A stretch of 39,628 bases of DNA, taken from Deltaproteobacteria bacterium. GTDB taxonomy: Bacteria > Desulfobacterota > GWC2-55-46 > UBA9637. Numbering within the stretch: the first letter of the stretch is position 1; each line of letters begins with the position of its first letter. Of this stretch, positions 1 to 6,058 are shown piece by piece. The translations under genes and the position numbers were made by a program. A model generated the notes under the pieces. That model made no database searches. It worked only from the letters and a program-made list of their open reading frames with translations, and was not told the DNA's origin. The DNA lies in the NCBI GenBank assembly GCA_016200645.1, contig JACQEJ010000178.1, positions 1 to 39,628 of the forward strand, in the 5' to 3' direction.

Positions 1-1271
1 CCATTGAAATCCACAAAAATCTTCAGGAGCGGCGAAAAACAGATATCGGTTTTTATAACCTTCCGTATGACGAAAAACTGCTTAAAGATGTTTTATCGCT
101 CTCAAAAGAATTGGCCGGCGGTTTTGACACCCTTGTTGTGCTCGGCATAGGCGGCTCGTCGCTGGGGGCAAGGGCGATATTCAATGCCCTGCGCCATCCG
201 TATCATAACATTTTGCCGAGGGAAAAGAGGAAAGGTCTCAAAATCTTCTTTTGTGACAACATAGACCCGGACAGCTTCAAATCTCTTCTGGATACCGTCA
301 ATCTCAAAAAAGCCATATTTAATGTCATTACAAAGTCAGGCGAGACAGCAGAGACAGTGGCGCAGTTCATGGTTATAAACAGCCTGCTTCAAAAAAAGCT
401 CGGCAAAAAATACAGAGGGCATATTGTTATAACCACTGACCCGTCAAAGGGCGGCTTGAGAAAAATCGCAAATCAAGAGGGCTTTAGAACCCTTCCTGTT
501 CCTCAGAATGTCGGCGGCAGGTATTCTGTTTTTTCGGCAGTCGGCCTTTTCCCATCCGCAATGGCAGACGTGGATATAAAAAAACTCCTTGCAGGCGCAA
601 GAGACATGGATGGGATATGCAGCGCAGGAGATATATGGAAAAATCCTGCGTATATGTCGGCATCCCTGCAATATCTTGCGTATCAGAAGGGCAAAAATAT
701 CTCAGTAATTATGCCTTATTCCAATGCGCTCAAAGATTTTGCCGAGTGGTATATCCAGTTGTGGGCAGAGAGCCTGGGCAAGAAGATGAGCGGACCAACG
801 GCTATCAAAGCAATCGGCACGACAGACCAGCACAGCCAGCTTCAGCTTTACATGGAAGGGCCTTATGACAAGATTATCACCTTCATAGAGGTTAAGAGGC
901 GCAAAGACAAGATGCCTATACCGAAGATGTTTAAGGGAATTGAAGATATTGGTTATCTCGGCGGCCATACAATGGAGGGATTATTCAAGGCTGAAGAATT
1001 GGCAACCCGGCTCGCCCTGACAAAAAACCGGAGGATGAACTATACGATTGCCATTCCTGAAATAAACCCGTTTACAATAGGCCAGATTCTCTTGTTCTTT
1101 GAAGTCCAGACCGCATTTGCCGGCGGCTTGTTTGAAGTAAATCCATTTGACCAGCCCGGTGTGGAAGAGGGAAAAAGACTTGCTTACGGGATTATGGGCA
1201 AGAAAGGGTATGAGGATAAGAAAGCAGAGGTTCAAAACCGACCGCAGGGCAATGCGAGGTATGTCATATAA
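1..1271 (+). CDS. pgi: Glucose-6-phosphate isomerase, 5' end outside window
   Basis: Interconverts glucose-6-phosphate and fructose-6-phosphate in the cytoplasm (glycolysis/gluconeogenesis). The reading frame is open from base 3, so the N-terminus lies before the window; about 423 codons are visible. A TTG at 111 is internal and not the start. Family landmarks appear in order: GIGGSSLGARA, the sugar-phosphate-binding KSGETAET, VPQNVGGRYSVFSAVG (PGI signature) and DQHSQLQLYMEGP. The C-terminal region with NPFDQPGVEEGK is intact, and the frame closes with TAA at 1269. It is followed directly by a palindromic spacer with a T-run that probably ends transcription. No link to the nitrogen genes downstream is evident. 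Confidence 0.96.
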   Translation, partial: IEIHKNLQERRKTDIGFYNLPYDEKLLKDVLSLSKELAGGFDTLVVLGIGGSSLGARAIFNALRHPYHNILPREKRKGLKIFFCDNIDPDSFKSLLDTVNLKKAIFNVITKSGETAETVAQFMVINSLLQKKLGKKYRGHIVITTDPSKGGLRKIANQEGFRTLPVPQNVGGRYSVFSAVGLFPSAMADVDIKKLLAGARDMDGICSAGDIWKNPAYMSASLQYLAYQKGKNISVIMPYSNALKDFAEWYIQLWAESLGKKMSGPTAIKAIGTTDQHSQLQLYMEGPYDKIITFIEVKRRKDKMPIPKMFKGIEDIGYLGGHTMEGLFKAEELATRLALTKNRRMNYTIAIPEINPFTIGQILLFFEVQTAFAGGLFEVNPFDQPGVEEGKRLAYGIMGKKGYEDKKAEVQNRPQGNARYVI

Positions 1272-1359
1272 TAATACTCTAATCTCTATAACAGATGCCT
1301 TTAGTGCCCAATGCCTAAATTTCATGCACCTCTGCCGAATATACAATCACAAAAAATAG

Positions 1360-1436
1360 AGGCTATAGGCAATGGGTAAGAGGCTATAGGTAAAAATCCT
1401 ATAGCCCATCGCCTATTGCCTATAGCCTGCTTTTTT
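1360..1436. repeat. Palindromic degenerate-word spacer (word ~GGCTATAG), probable terminator
   Basis: The left arm (1360-1390) carries repeated AGGCTATAGG words and the right arm (1398-1428) carries the reverse complement; 26 of 31 positions pair. A T-run at 1431-1436 follows the right arm, so it can act as an intrinsic terminator after pgi. It belongs to the private-word spacer family also seen at 2056, 3959, 4401, 5883, 11904, 19357 and 34285. Confidence 0.8.
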
Positions 1437-1451
1437 GGCACTATAATTGCT
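1436..1451 (+). promoter_or_regulatory. Sigma-54 (RpoN) promoter of the ANTAR regulator gene
   Basis: TGGCAC at 1436-1441, a five-base spacer, then TTGCT at 1447-1451. The GG and GC dinucleotides are separated by exactly ten bases, as in the RpoN -24/-12 consensus. Predicted transcription start is near 1462, only a few bases before the first ATG (1465) and about 15 bases before the second (1477). RpoN control fits a nitrogen-responsive regulator. Confidence 0.8.
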
Positions 1452-1464
1452 ATTATAAAATTAC

Positions 1465-2055
1465 ATGCAGCATTACATGCCAAAGAGAAAAATAATCATC
1501 ATAGATGATAATACTGACCAACGGTTTGTGTTAAAGGGGTTTTTGACCGACATCGGCTGCGAGGTGATTGGCGAGGGGAAGAGCGGTCTTGAGGCGCTGG
1601 AGCTTATGCAAAAACTCTCTCCGGATGTAATCCTCATGGATATTAAGATGCCGGGCATGGACGGCATTGAGGCTGTGACCGCTATAAATCAATTGAAACC
1701 TGTCCCTATCATAGCCTTTACCGGCAGGCAGGATGCGGAAACCATCAAGCGGGTTGTGGATGCAGGGGTTATGGCATATCTGGTAAAACCGGTAAGAGAA
1801 GAAGAGCTCCTGCCCACCATCGAGCTCGCCATATCAAGATTCAATGAATTCCAGGCCTTAAGCAGGGAAAATCTGGATTTAAAGGAAACCATAGCGGCGC
1901 GAAAGATAATAGAGAGGGCAAAGGGGCTTTTGATGGAAAAGGAAGGGCTGTCAGAGCGAGAGGCGTTTTCCCGCATTCAAAAATTGAGCATGGACAGGAG
2001 AAGGACCATGAAAGAGATTGCGGAGATACTCATTACAGCGCTGGAAGGGAAATAG
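1465..2055 (+). CDS. REC-ANTAR response regulator, RNA-binding antiterminator
   Basis: Two-domain regulator of EutV/NasR-like type. Residues 8-125 form a receiver: acidic pair D14-D15, probable phospho-acceptor D59 in LMDIKMPG, and conserved K108 in LVKPV. After a coiled linker, residues about 138-193 form an ANTAR domain (ERAKGLLMEKEGLSEREAF, then the helix with MDRRRTMKEIAEIL). ANTAR domains bind twin hairpins and prevent formation of an overlapping terminator. Two such leaders occur downstream, at 3054 and 5965, giving likely targets in cis. No histidine kinase partner is in the window. ATG 1465 or 1477 may be the start; neither has a good Shine-Dalgarno sequence, and the sigma-54 start near 1462 would leave almost no leader for 1465. 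Confidence 0.93.
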   Translation: MQHYMPKRKIIIIDDNTDQRFVLKGFLTDIGCEVIGEGKSGLEALELMQKLSPDVILMDIKMPGMDGIEAVTAINQLKPVPIIAFTGRQDAETIKRVVDAGVMAYLVKPVREEELLPTIELAISRFNEFQALSRENLDLKETIAARKIIERAKGLLMEKEGLSEREAFSRIQKLSMDRRRTMKEIAEILITALEGK

Positions 2056-2139
2056 CTATTAGCTCTTGGCTCATAGTTCATAGTAACTACAATAACTGTT
2101 TAGTTTTTACTATCAGCTATCAGCCATGAGCTATGAGCT
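2056..2139. repeat. Palindromic degenerate-word spacer (word ~AGCTATGA)
   Basis: The left half has AGCTATTAGCTC and GGCTCATAGTTCATAG; the right half (2108-2139) has TATCAGCTATCAGCC and ATGAGCTATGAGCT, largely the reverse complement. It fills the entire gap between the ANTAR gene stop and the ribosome-binding site of the next gene. Confidence 0.75.
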
Positions 2140-2157
2140 AACAATGAGGAGACAACG

Positions 2158-2880
2158 ATGTCGCGAGTTCTTGTGCTTCAGCATGTAGAAAGCGAGGGGT
2201 TGGGAATCATAGCAAAATCCCTCAGGCAAAAAAGGGTTGCGGCGGATTTTATAAAGATCTTCAGGGACGAAAGGATACCGAGGCGCATCAATGGTTACGA
2301 CGGTCTTATTGTCCTCGGCGGGCCAATGGGCGTATATGAAGAAGATATTCATCCATTTATAAAGCATGAGATAGCGCTGATAAAAAATGCCTTGAAAAAT
2401 GATATGCCGATACTCGGCATCTGCCTCGGCGCCCAGCTTCTTGCAAAGGCCGCAGGCGCAGATGTTTATAAGGGGAAGAAAAAAGAGATCGGCTGGTATA
2501 CGGTAACATTAACCGATGAAGGGAAAAGGGATACACTCTTTATCGGGCTGCCCGATGAATTTGCCGTATTTCAATGGCATGGAGACACATTTGATTTGGG
2601 GACAGATTTAAAATCTGTCCCCAGTAAATGCCTTGCATCTTCAGAACTCTTCCCTCATCAGATAATCAGGGTCGGCAAAAAGGCCTATGGACTGCAGTTT
2701 CACATTGAAGTGACCGGAGAGATGATAAAGCAATGGATAGATGTGAATGACAAGGAGCTTGCCGGGGTTAAATCGTATATCAATCCCGAAGAGATTTTGG
2801 AAATTACACCGGATTGCATCAAAACAATCCATAGATACGGCACAGCGGTCTTTAACAGATTTTTTGGGTTGATTGCCTAA
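2158..2880 (+). CDS. Class I glutamine amidotransferase (GuaA-N-like)
   Basis: Stand-alone glutaminase-type domain of 240 residues, similar to GMP synthase-like amidotransferases; it hydrolyses glutamine to supply ammonia, acceptor unknown. The nucleophile elbow GICLGAQLLA puts the catalytic Cys at residue 89; His182 and Glu184 in LQFHIEVT complete the triad. The oxyanion loop is LGGPMGVYE. RBS GAGGAG lies 7 bases before ATG 2158. Residues about 147-157 (GTDLKSVPS) look like extra sequence relative to the usual HGDTF..LASS spacing and are encoded by a near-perfect palindrome. Position between the ANTAR regulator and the PII/AmtB genes fits a role in nitrogen metabolism, but that is inference. 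Confidence 0.9.
   Translation: MSRVLVLQHVESEGLGIIAKSLRQKRVAADFIKIFRDERIPRRINGYDGLIVLGGPMGVYEEDIHPFIKHEIALIKNALKNDMPILGICLGAQLLAKAAGADVYKGKKKEIGWYTVTLTDEGKRDTLFIGLPDEFAVFQWHGDTFDLGTDLKSVPSKCLASSELFPHQIIRVGKKAYGLQFHIEVTGEMIKQWIDVNDKELAGVKSYINPEEILEITPDCIKTIHRYGTAVFNRFFGLIA
2598..2622. repeat. Translated palindromic repeat inside the amidotransferase gene
   Basis: Perfect 12-base arms (GGGGACAGATTT and its reverse complement) flank one central base. In frame it encodes the peptide LGTDLKSVP. From memory, GGGGACAG...CTGTCCCC palindromes are dispersed in many Nitrospirota and Desulfobacterota genomes, often near IS200/REP-type transposase genes. Here the insertion keeps the frame and sits in a surface loop near the active-site cleft. 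Confidence 0.8.
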
Positions 2881-2925
2881 TCGCTGAATAGATAGGCATT
2901 GATGGTTAAAACTTGGGCAGATTTT

Positions 2926-2996
2926 AAAGGGCTTGTAGTTGTCCAATTTATTGAGCGAATTAAAAATGCCGATGAATCGGCAAACTACAAGGCTTT
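2926..2996. repeat. Inverted-repeat element downstream of the amidotransferase gene
   Basis: Outer arms AAAGGGCTTGTAGTT (2926-2940) and AACTACAAGGCTTT (2983-2996) pair with one extra base. A perfect inner hairpin, GCCGAT/ATCGGC, lies at 2968-2981. This MITE-like element occupies most of the space between the amidotransferase gene and the sigma-54 promoter at 3025. Confidence 0.6.
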
Positions 2997-3024
2997 AGCC
3001 TTGAAAATATCGGGTTAAAGAATT

Positions 3025-3040
3025 TGGCATAAGAGTTGCA
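3025..3040 (+). promoter_or_regulatory. Sigma-54 promoter of the OMP-glnB-amtB unit
   Basis: TGGCAT at 3025-3030 and TTGCA at 3036-3040 again place GG and GC ten bases apart. The predicted start near 3051 falls three bases before the first ANTAR hairpin, so the whole two-hairpin leader would be at the very 5' end of the transcript. Confidence 0.78.
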
Positions 3041-3053
3041 AATGTTAAAACTT

Positions 3054-3137
3054 AAGGATACAAAGATGTGTCCTTGTGATTTTAGAATAAGGCAAAGGCG
3101 CCTTTCCCCTGAAAAAGGGATGGTGCCTTTATTTTTT
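3054..3137 (+). promoter_or_regulatory. ANTAR-responsive two-hairpin leader with terminator (copy 1)
   Basis: P1 pairs AAGGATAC (3054-3061) with GTGTCCTT (3068-3075), eight pairs including one U-G, around hexaloop AAAGAT. P2 pairs AAGGC (3089-3093) with GCCTT (3100-3104) around hexaloop AAAGGC. Both loops have A at position 1 and G at position 4, the hallmark of ANTAR targets. The P2 loop and 3' strand (from 3094) also form the 5' arm of a terminator whose 3' arm GGTGCCTTT (3122-3130) is followed by ATTTTTT. P2 and the terminator are therefore mutually exclusive. Confidence 0.85.
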
Positions 3138-3164
3138 AAAAAACACACAAGGAGGAGCAGGAAA

Positions 3165-3956
3165 ATGAAAAAAGTAACAGCAGCGCTGGCAATTGCAACA
3201 GCAATTCTATTTGCAGGAGGATGGAATACGGCAATGGCAACGCCGTCCACCACTTACTGGACGCCTGGAACATCAGACATCCAGCCATACGGGGTATGGC
3301 ATCTCGGTATAGACAATTATTTTACAATAACGACAAAGGCAGGGGAGACTGGCAGCCTTCCGACAGATGTGGGGATTACGGTCGGCGTGCTTCCGTATGA
3401 AAAGATTCAACTGGAGGTCGGCATAGACTTGCTTGAACCAACTACCGAGCCGTCAGAGCCTGTGTATTTTAATGCAAAACTCGGAACCCCGGAAAATGCC
3501 CTTTTTGAAGGCTCGCCTGCCTTAAATATCGGGGTATTCAATGTCGGAACCAAGAGGGACGGCGCCGGGAGGACAGACCAGGACATTATGCACGTGATGA
3601 TCGGGAAGACGCTTCCCATGAACCTGGGCCGTCTCCATGTGGGCGGATATACAGGGAATGACAAGATCCTCGTAGATAAGGACGGCAAGAAGGATAACTC
3701 GGGAGTTATGATCGGCTATGACAAGGGCTTTCTGCCGGCCAAGGATGACAAAGGTGAATACAATAAATGGATATTTGCCGCTGACTATGCCAGCGGGAAA
3801 AACACCATAGGCGGCGGCGGGTTCGGCATGTATTACTTCTTCACAAGGGATATAAGCCTGCTTACCGGACCTGTCTGGTTTAATGAACCTGCGGTGGTAG
3901 CAGGCAATGGCAATATCAAATGGGTCTGGACAACACAACTGGATATAAATTTCTAA
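3165..3956 (+). CDS. Secreted, probably outer-membrane protein under nitrogen control
   Basis: A 263-residue protein starting at ATG 3165 (RBS GGAGGAG at 3151); a longer frame upstream would run through the leader RNA and is rejected. A signal peptide (MKKVTAALAIATAILFAGG, cleavage likely after TAMA) is followed by alternating short hydrophobic and aromatic segments and a terminal LDINF, typical of a small beta-barrel ending in Phe. I do not recognise a specific family. It is the first gene after the sigma-54 promoter and ANTAR leader and precedes glnB-amtB, suggesting outer-membrane passage of a nitrogen compound, but no substrate can be read from the sequence. Confidence 0.75.
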   Translation: MKKVTAALAIATAILFAGGWNTAMATPSTTYWTPGTSDIQPYGVWHLGIDNYFTITTKAGETGSLPTDVGITVGVLPYEKIQLEVGIDLLEPTTEPSEPVYFNAKLGTPENALFEGSPALNIGVFNVGTKRDGAGRTDQDIMHVMIGKTLPMNLGRLHVGGYTGNDKILVDKDGKKDNSGVMIGYDKGFLPAKDDKGEYNKWIFAADYASGKNTIGGGGFGMYYFFTRDISLLTGPVWFNEPAVVAGNGNIKWVWTTQLDINF

Positions 3957-3958
3957 AG

Positions 3959-4396
<438 letters not shown>

Positions 4397-4400
4397 ATAC

Positions 4401-4474
4401 AGTTCATGGCTCATTGCTCATAGTTCATAGCAAAAACTAACAGCTATCAGCTATGAGCTATCAACTATGAGCTA
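4401..4474. repeat. Palindromic degenerate-word spacer (word ~AGCTATGA)
   Basis: The left half has GTTCATGGCTCATTGCTC and ATAGTTCATAG; the right half has CAGCTATCAGCTATGAGC and TATCAACTATGAGCT. It occupies the gap between glnB and the amtB RBS (AAGGAGGG). The word is close to that at 2056 but the order of repeats differs. Confidence 0.75.
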
Positions 4475-4493
4475 AAAACAAGGAGGGACAACG

Positions 4494-5879
4494 ATGTTCA
4501 GAAAAATCTTAGTAGCAATAATATTCTTATCGTATCTCGTTATGCCGATAGCGGTTATGGCAGAAGAGGCTCAAGCTCCTGCTGGTCAGCCTGCGGCAGC
4601 AGCAGCGCCTGCGCCTGCGGCGGCCCCGGCTCCGCCGCCGAAGATTGACTCGGGCGACACCGCGTGGGTGCTTACCTCAACCGCGCTCGTGCTCCTCATG
4701 ACGGCGCCGGGCCTTGCGCTTTTCTACGGCGGCATGGTGAGGAAAAAGAATGTGCTCGGGACGATTATGCAAAGCTTCATCATCCTCTGCGTCATCAGCG
4801 TGCAATGGGTATTATGGGGATATTCCCTTGCATTCGGGCCCGACAAAGGCGGCATCATCGGCGGCCTTGAATGGCTGGGTCTAAACGGCGTGGGGCTTGA
4901 TCCCAATCCCGATTATGCGGCGACAATTCCGCATCAGGTATTCATGGCATTCCAGATGATGTTCGCGGTAATTACACCGGCGCTCATCACCGGCGCATTC
5001 GCCGAGAGGATGAAATTCTCCACATTCCTTGTCTTTACCGTTCTCTGGGCGACTTTTGTGTATGACCCGATTGCCCATTGGGTGTGGGGCCTTTCCGGAG
5101 GCAAAGGCTGGTTGAATAACCTCGGCGCATTGGACTTTGCAGGCGGCACGGTTGTTCACATATCATCCGGCGTATCCGCCCTTGCAGCGGCCATTGTTCT
5201 GGGAAGGCGCAAAGGATATATGACCGACATTATGGCGCCGCATAATCTCCCCATGACCGTTCTCGGCGCAGCGCTCCTCTGGTTCGGATGGTTCGGCTTC
5301 AATGCAGGAAGCGCATTGACAGCAGGCGCATTGGCAACATCCGCCTTTGTTGTGACAAATACGGCAACAGCAGCGGCAGCGCTCGCATGGATGTTTGCAG
5401 AGTGGATACAGAGGGGAAAACCAACGGTGCTGGGCGCAGCGTCAGGCGCGGTTGCAGGGCTTGTGGCCATTACGCCTGCATCAGGATTTGTCGGACCCAT
5501 GGCATCCATTGTCATAGGCGTGGGAGCGGGCGTGATATGCTACATGGCTGCAAGCCTCCTAAAGCCCCTTCTTGGCTATGACGATTCCCTTGACGCATTC
5601 GGCGTTCACGGCATCGGCGGAACCTGGGGCGCAATAGCAACAGGTCTTTTTGCCACAACCGCAATAAACCCGGCAGGGGCAAACGGCCTTTTCTTCGGCA
5701 ATCCAGGACAGGTGGGAAAACAGTTTATAGCGGTTCTGGCAAGCTGGGTATGGGCGTTTGTGATTACCTTTATCCTGCTCAAGGTTCTTGACTGGACAAT
5801 GGGTCTTAGGGTTTCGCAGGACGAAGAGGTGGAAGGTCTTGACCTGACACAGCATGGAGAGAGCGGGTACAGTTCATAA
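4494..5879 (+). CDS. amtB: Ammonium transporter Amt/AmtB
   Basis: Inner-membrane ammonium channel of 461 residues. An N-terminal signal peptide (residues 1-23) is followed by an Ala/Pro-rich linker (about 24-50) and then the 11-helix Amt core starting at [15 protein letters not shown]. Family hallmarks are [10 protein letters not shown], the conserved Asp in ALDFAGG, and the twin pore histidines in GTVVHISSG and [12 protein letters not shown]. The C-terminal tail [22 protein letters not shown] contains the regulatory helix that contacts PII. It is likely co-transcribed with glnB from 3025. RBS AAGGAGGG precedes ATG 4494. Confidence 0.96.
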   Translation: MFRKILVAIIFLSYLVMPIAVMAEEAQAPAGQPAAAAAPAPAAAPAPPPKIDSGDTAWVLTSTALVLLMTAPGLALFYGGMVRKKNVLGTIMQSFIILCVISVQWVLWGYSLAFGPDKGGIIGGLEWLGLNGVGLDPNPDYAATIPHQVFMAFQMMFAVITPALITGAFAERMKFSTFLVFTVLWATFVYDPIAHWVWGLSGGKGWLNNLGALDFAGGTVVHISSGVSALAAAIVLGRRKGYMTDIMAPHNLPMTVLGAALLWFGWFGFNAGSALTAGALATSAFVVTNTATAAAALAWMFAEWIQRGKPTVLGAASGAVAGLVAITPASGFVGPMASIVIGVGAGVICYMAASLLKPLLGYDDSLDAFGVHGIGGTWGAIATGLFATTAINPAGANGLFFGNPGQVGKQFIAVLASWVWAFVITFILLKVLDWTMGLRVSQDEEVEGLDLTQHGESGYSS

Positions 5880-5882
5880 AAA

Positions 5883-5958
5883 CAGCCTACCAGTCTAATA
5901 GTCTACAAGCCTAAAAGTTTAAAACTTGTAGACTAACGACCTGTAGACTTTTAGGCTG
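5883..5958. repeat. Palindromic degenerate-word spacer (word ~AGTCTA / TAGACT)
   Basis: The left arm has CAGCCTACCAGTCTAATAG, TCTACAAGCC and TAAAAGTTTA; the right arm has ACTTGTAGACTAACGACC and TGTAGACTTTTAGGCTG, closing back on the initial CAGCCT. It sits between amtB and the second ANTAR leader; no sigma-54 motif is visible here. Confidence 0.75.
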
Positions 5959-5964
5959 TATTTT

Positions 5965-6036
5965 AAGATACATCGCAGTATCTTTATATAATAGGCAAAG
6001 GCGCCTTGGGTTTACAAAAACTCAAGGCGCCTTTTT
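5965..6036 (+). promoter_or_regulatory. ANTAR-responsive two-hairpin leader with terminator (copy 2)
   Basis: P1 is a perfect seven-pair stem, AAGATAC/GTATCTT (5965-5971 with 5978-5984), around hexaloop ATCGCA. P2 pairs AGGC (5993-5996) with GCCT (6003-6006) around hexaloop AAAGGC. Both loops carry A1 and G4. The P2 loop begins the terminator 5' arm (5997-6010), which pairs over 14 positions with 6021-6034 and is followed by T-rich sequence. The layout and the P2 loop are the same as in the copy at 3054. It controls nirB. Confidence 0.87.
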
Positions 6037-6058
6037 ATTTTTGGAGGAGGGTAATCTC

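Noticed and set aside
1324-1330. NtrC binding half-site (TGCACC) upstream of the RpoN promoter
   Set aside because: Only one half is recognisable and no second half follows at the right spacing; too weak to list.
981-1346. Open frames opposite pgi and similar shadows along all long genes
   Set aside because: Antisense or off-frame to well-supported coding regions, no recognisable domains or RBS.
1360-1428. CRISPR-like array for the short-word repeats
   Set aside because: Words are 6-9 bases, degenerate, without regular spacers, and mirrored by reverse complements; no cas genes are present anywhere in the window.
3036-3164. N-terminal extension of the outer-membrane protein
   Set aside because: It would translate through the ANTAR hairpins and terminator; ATG 3165 has a strong RBS and begins a clean signal peptide.
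5883-5964. Separate sigma-54 promoter for nirB
   Set aside because: No GG-N10-GC pair with flanking consensus was found; the gap is a repeat spacer.
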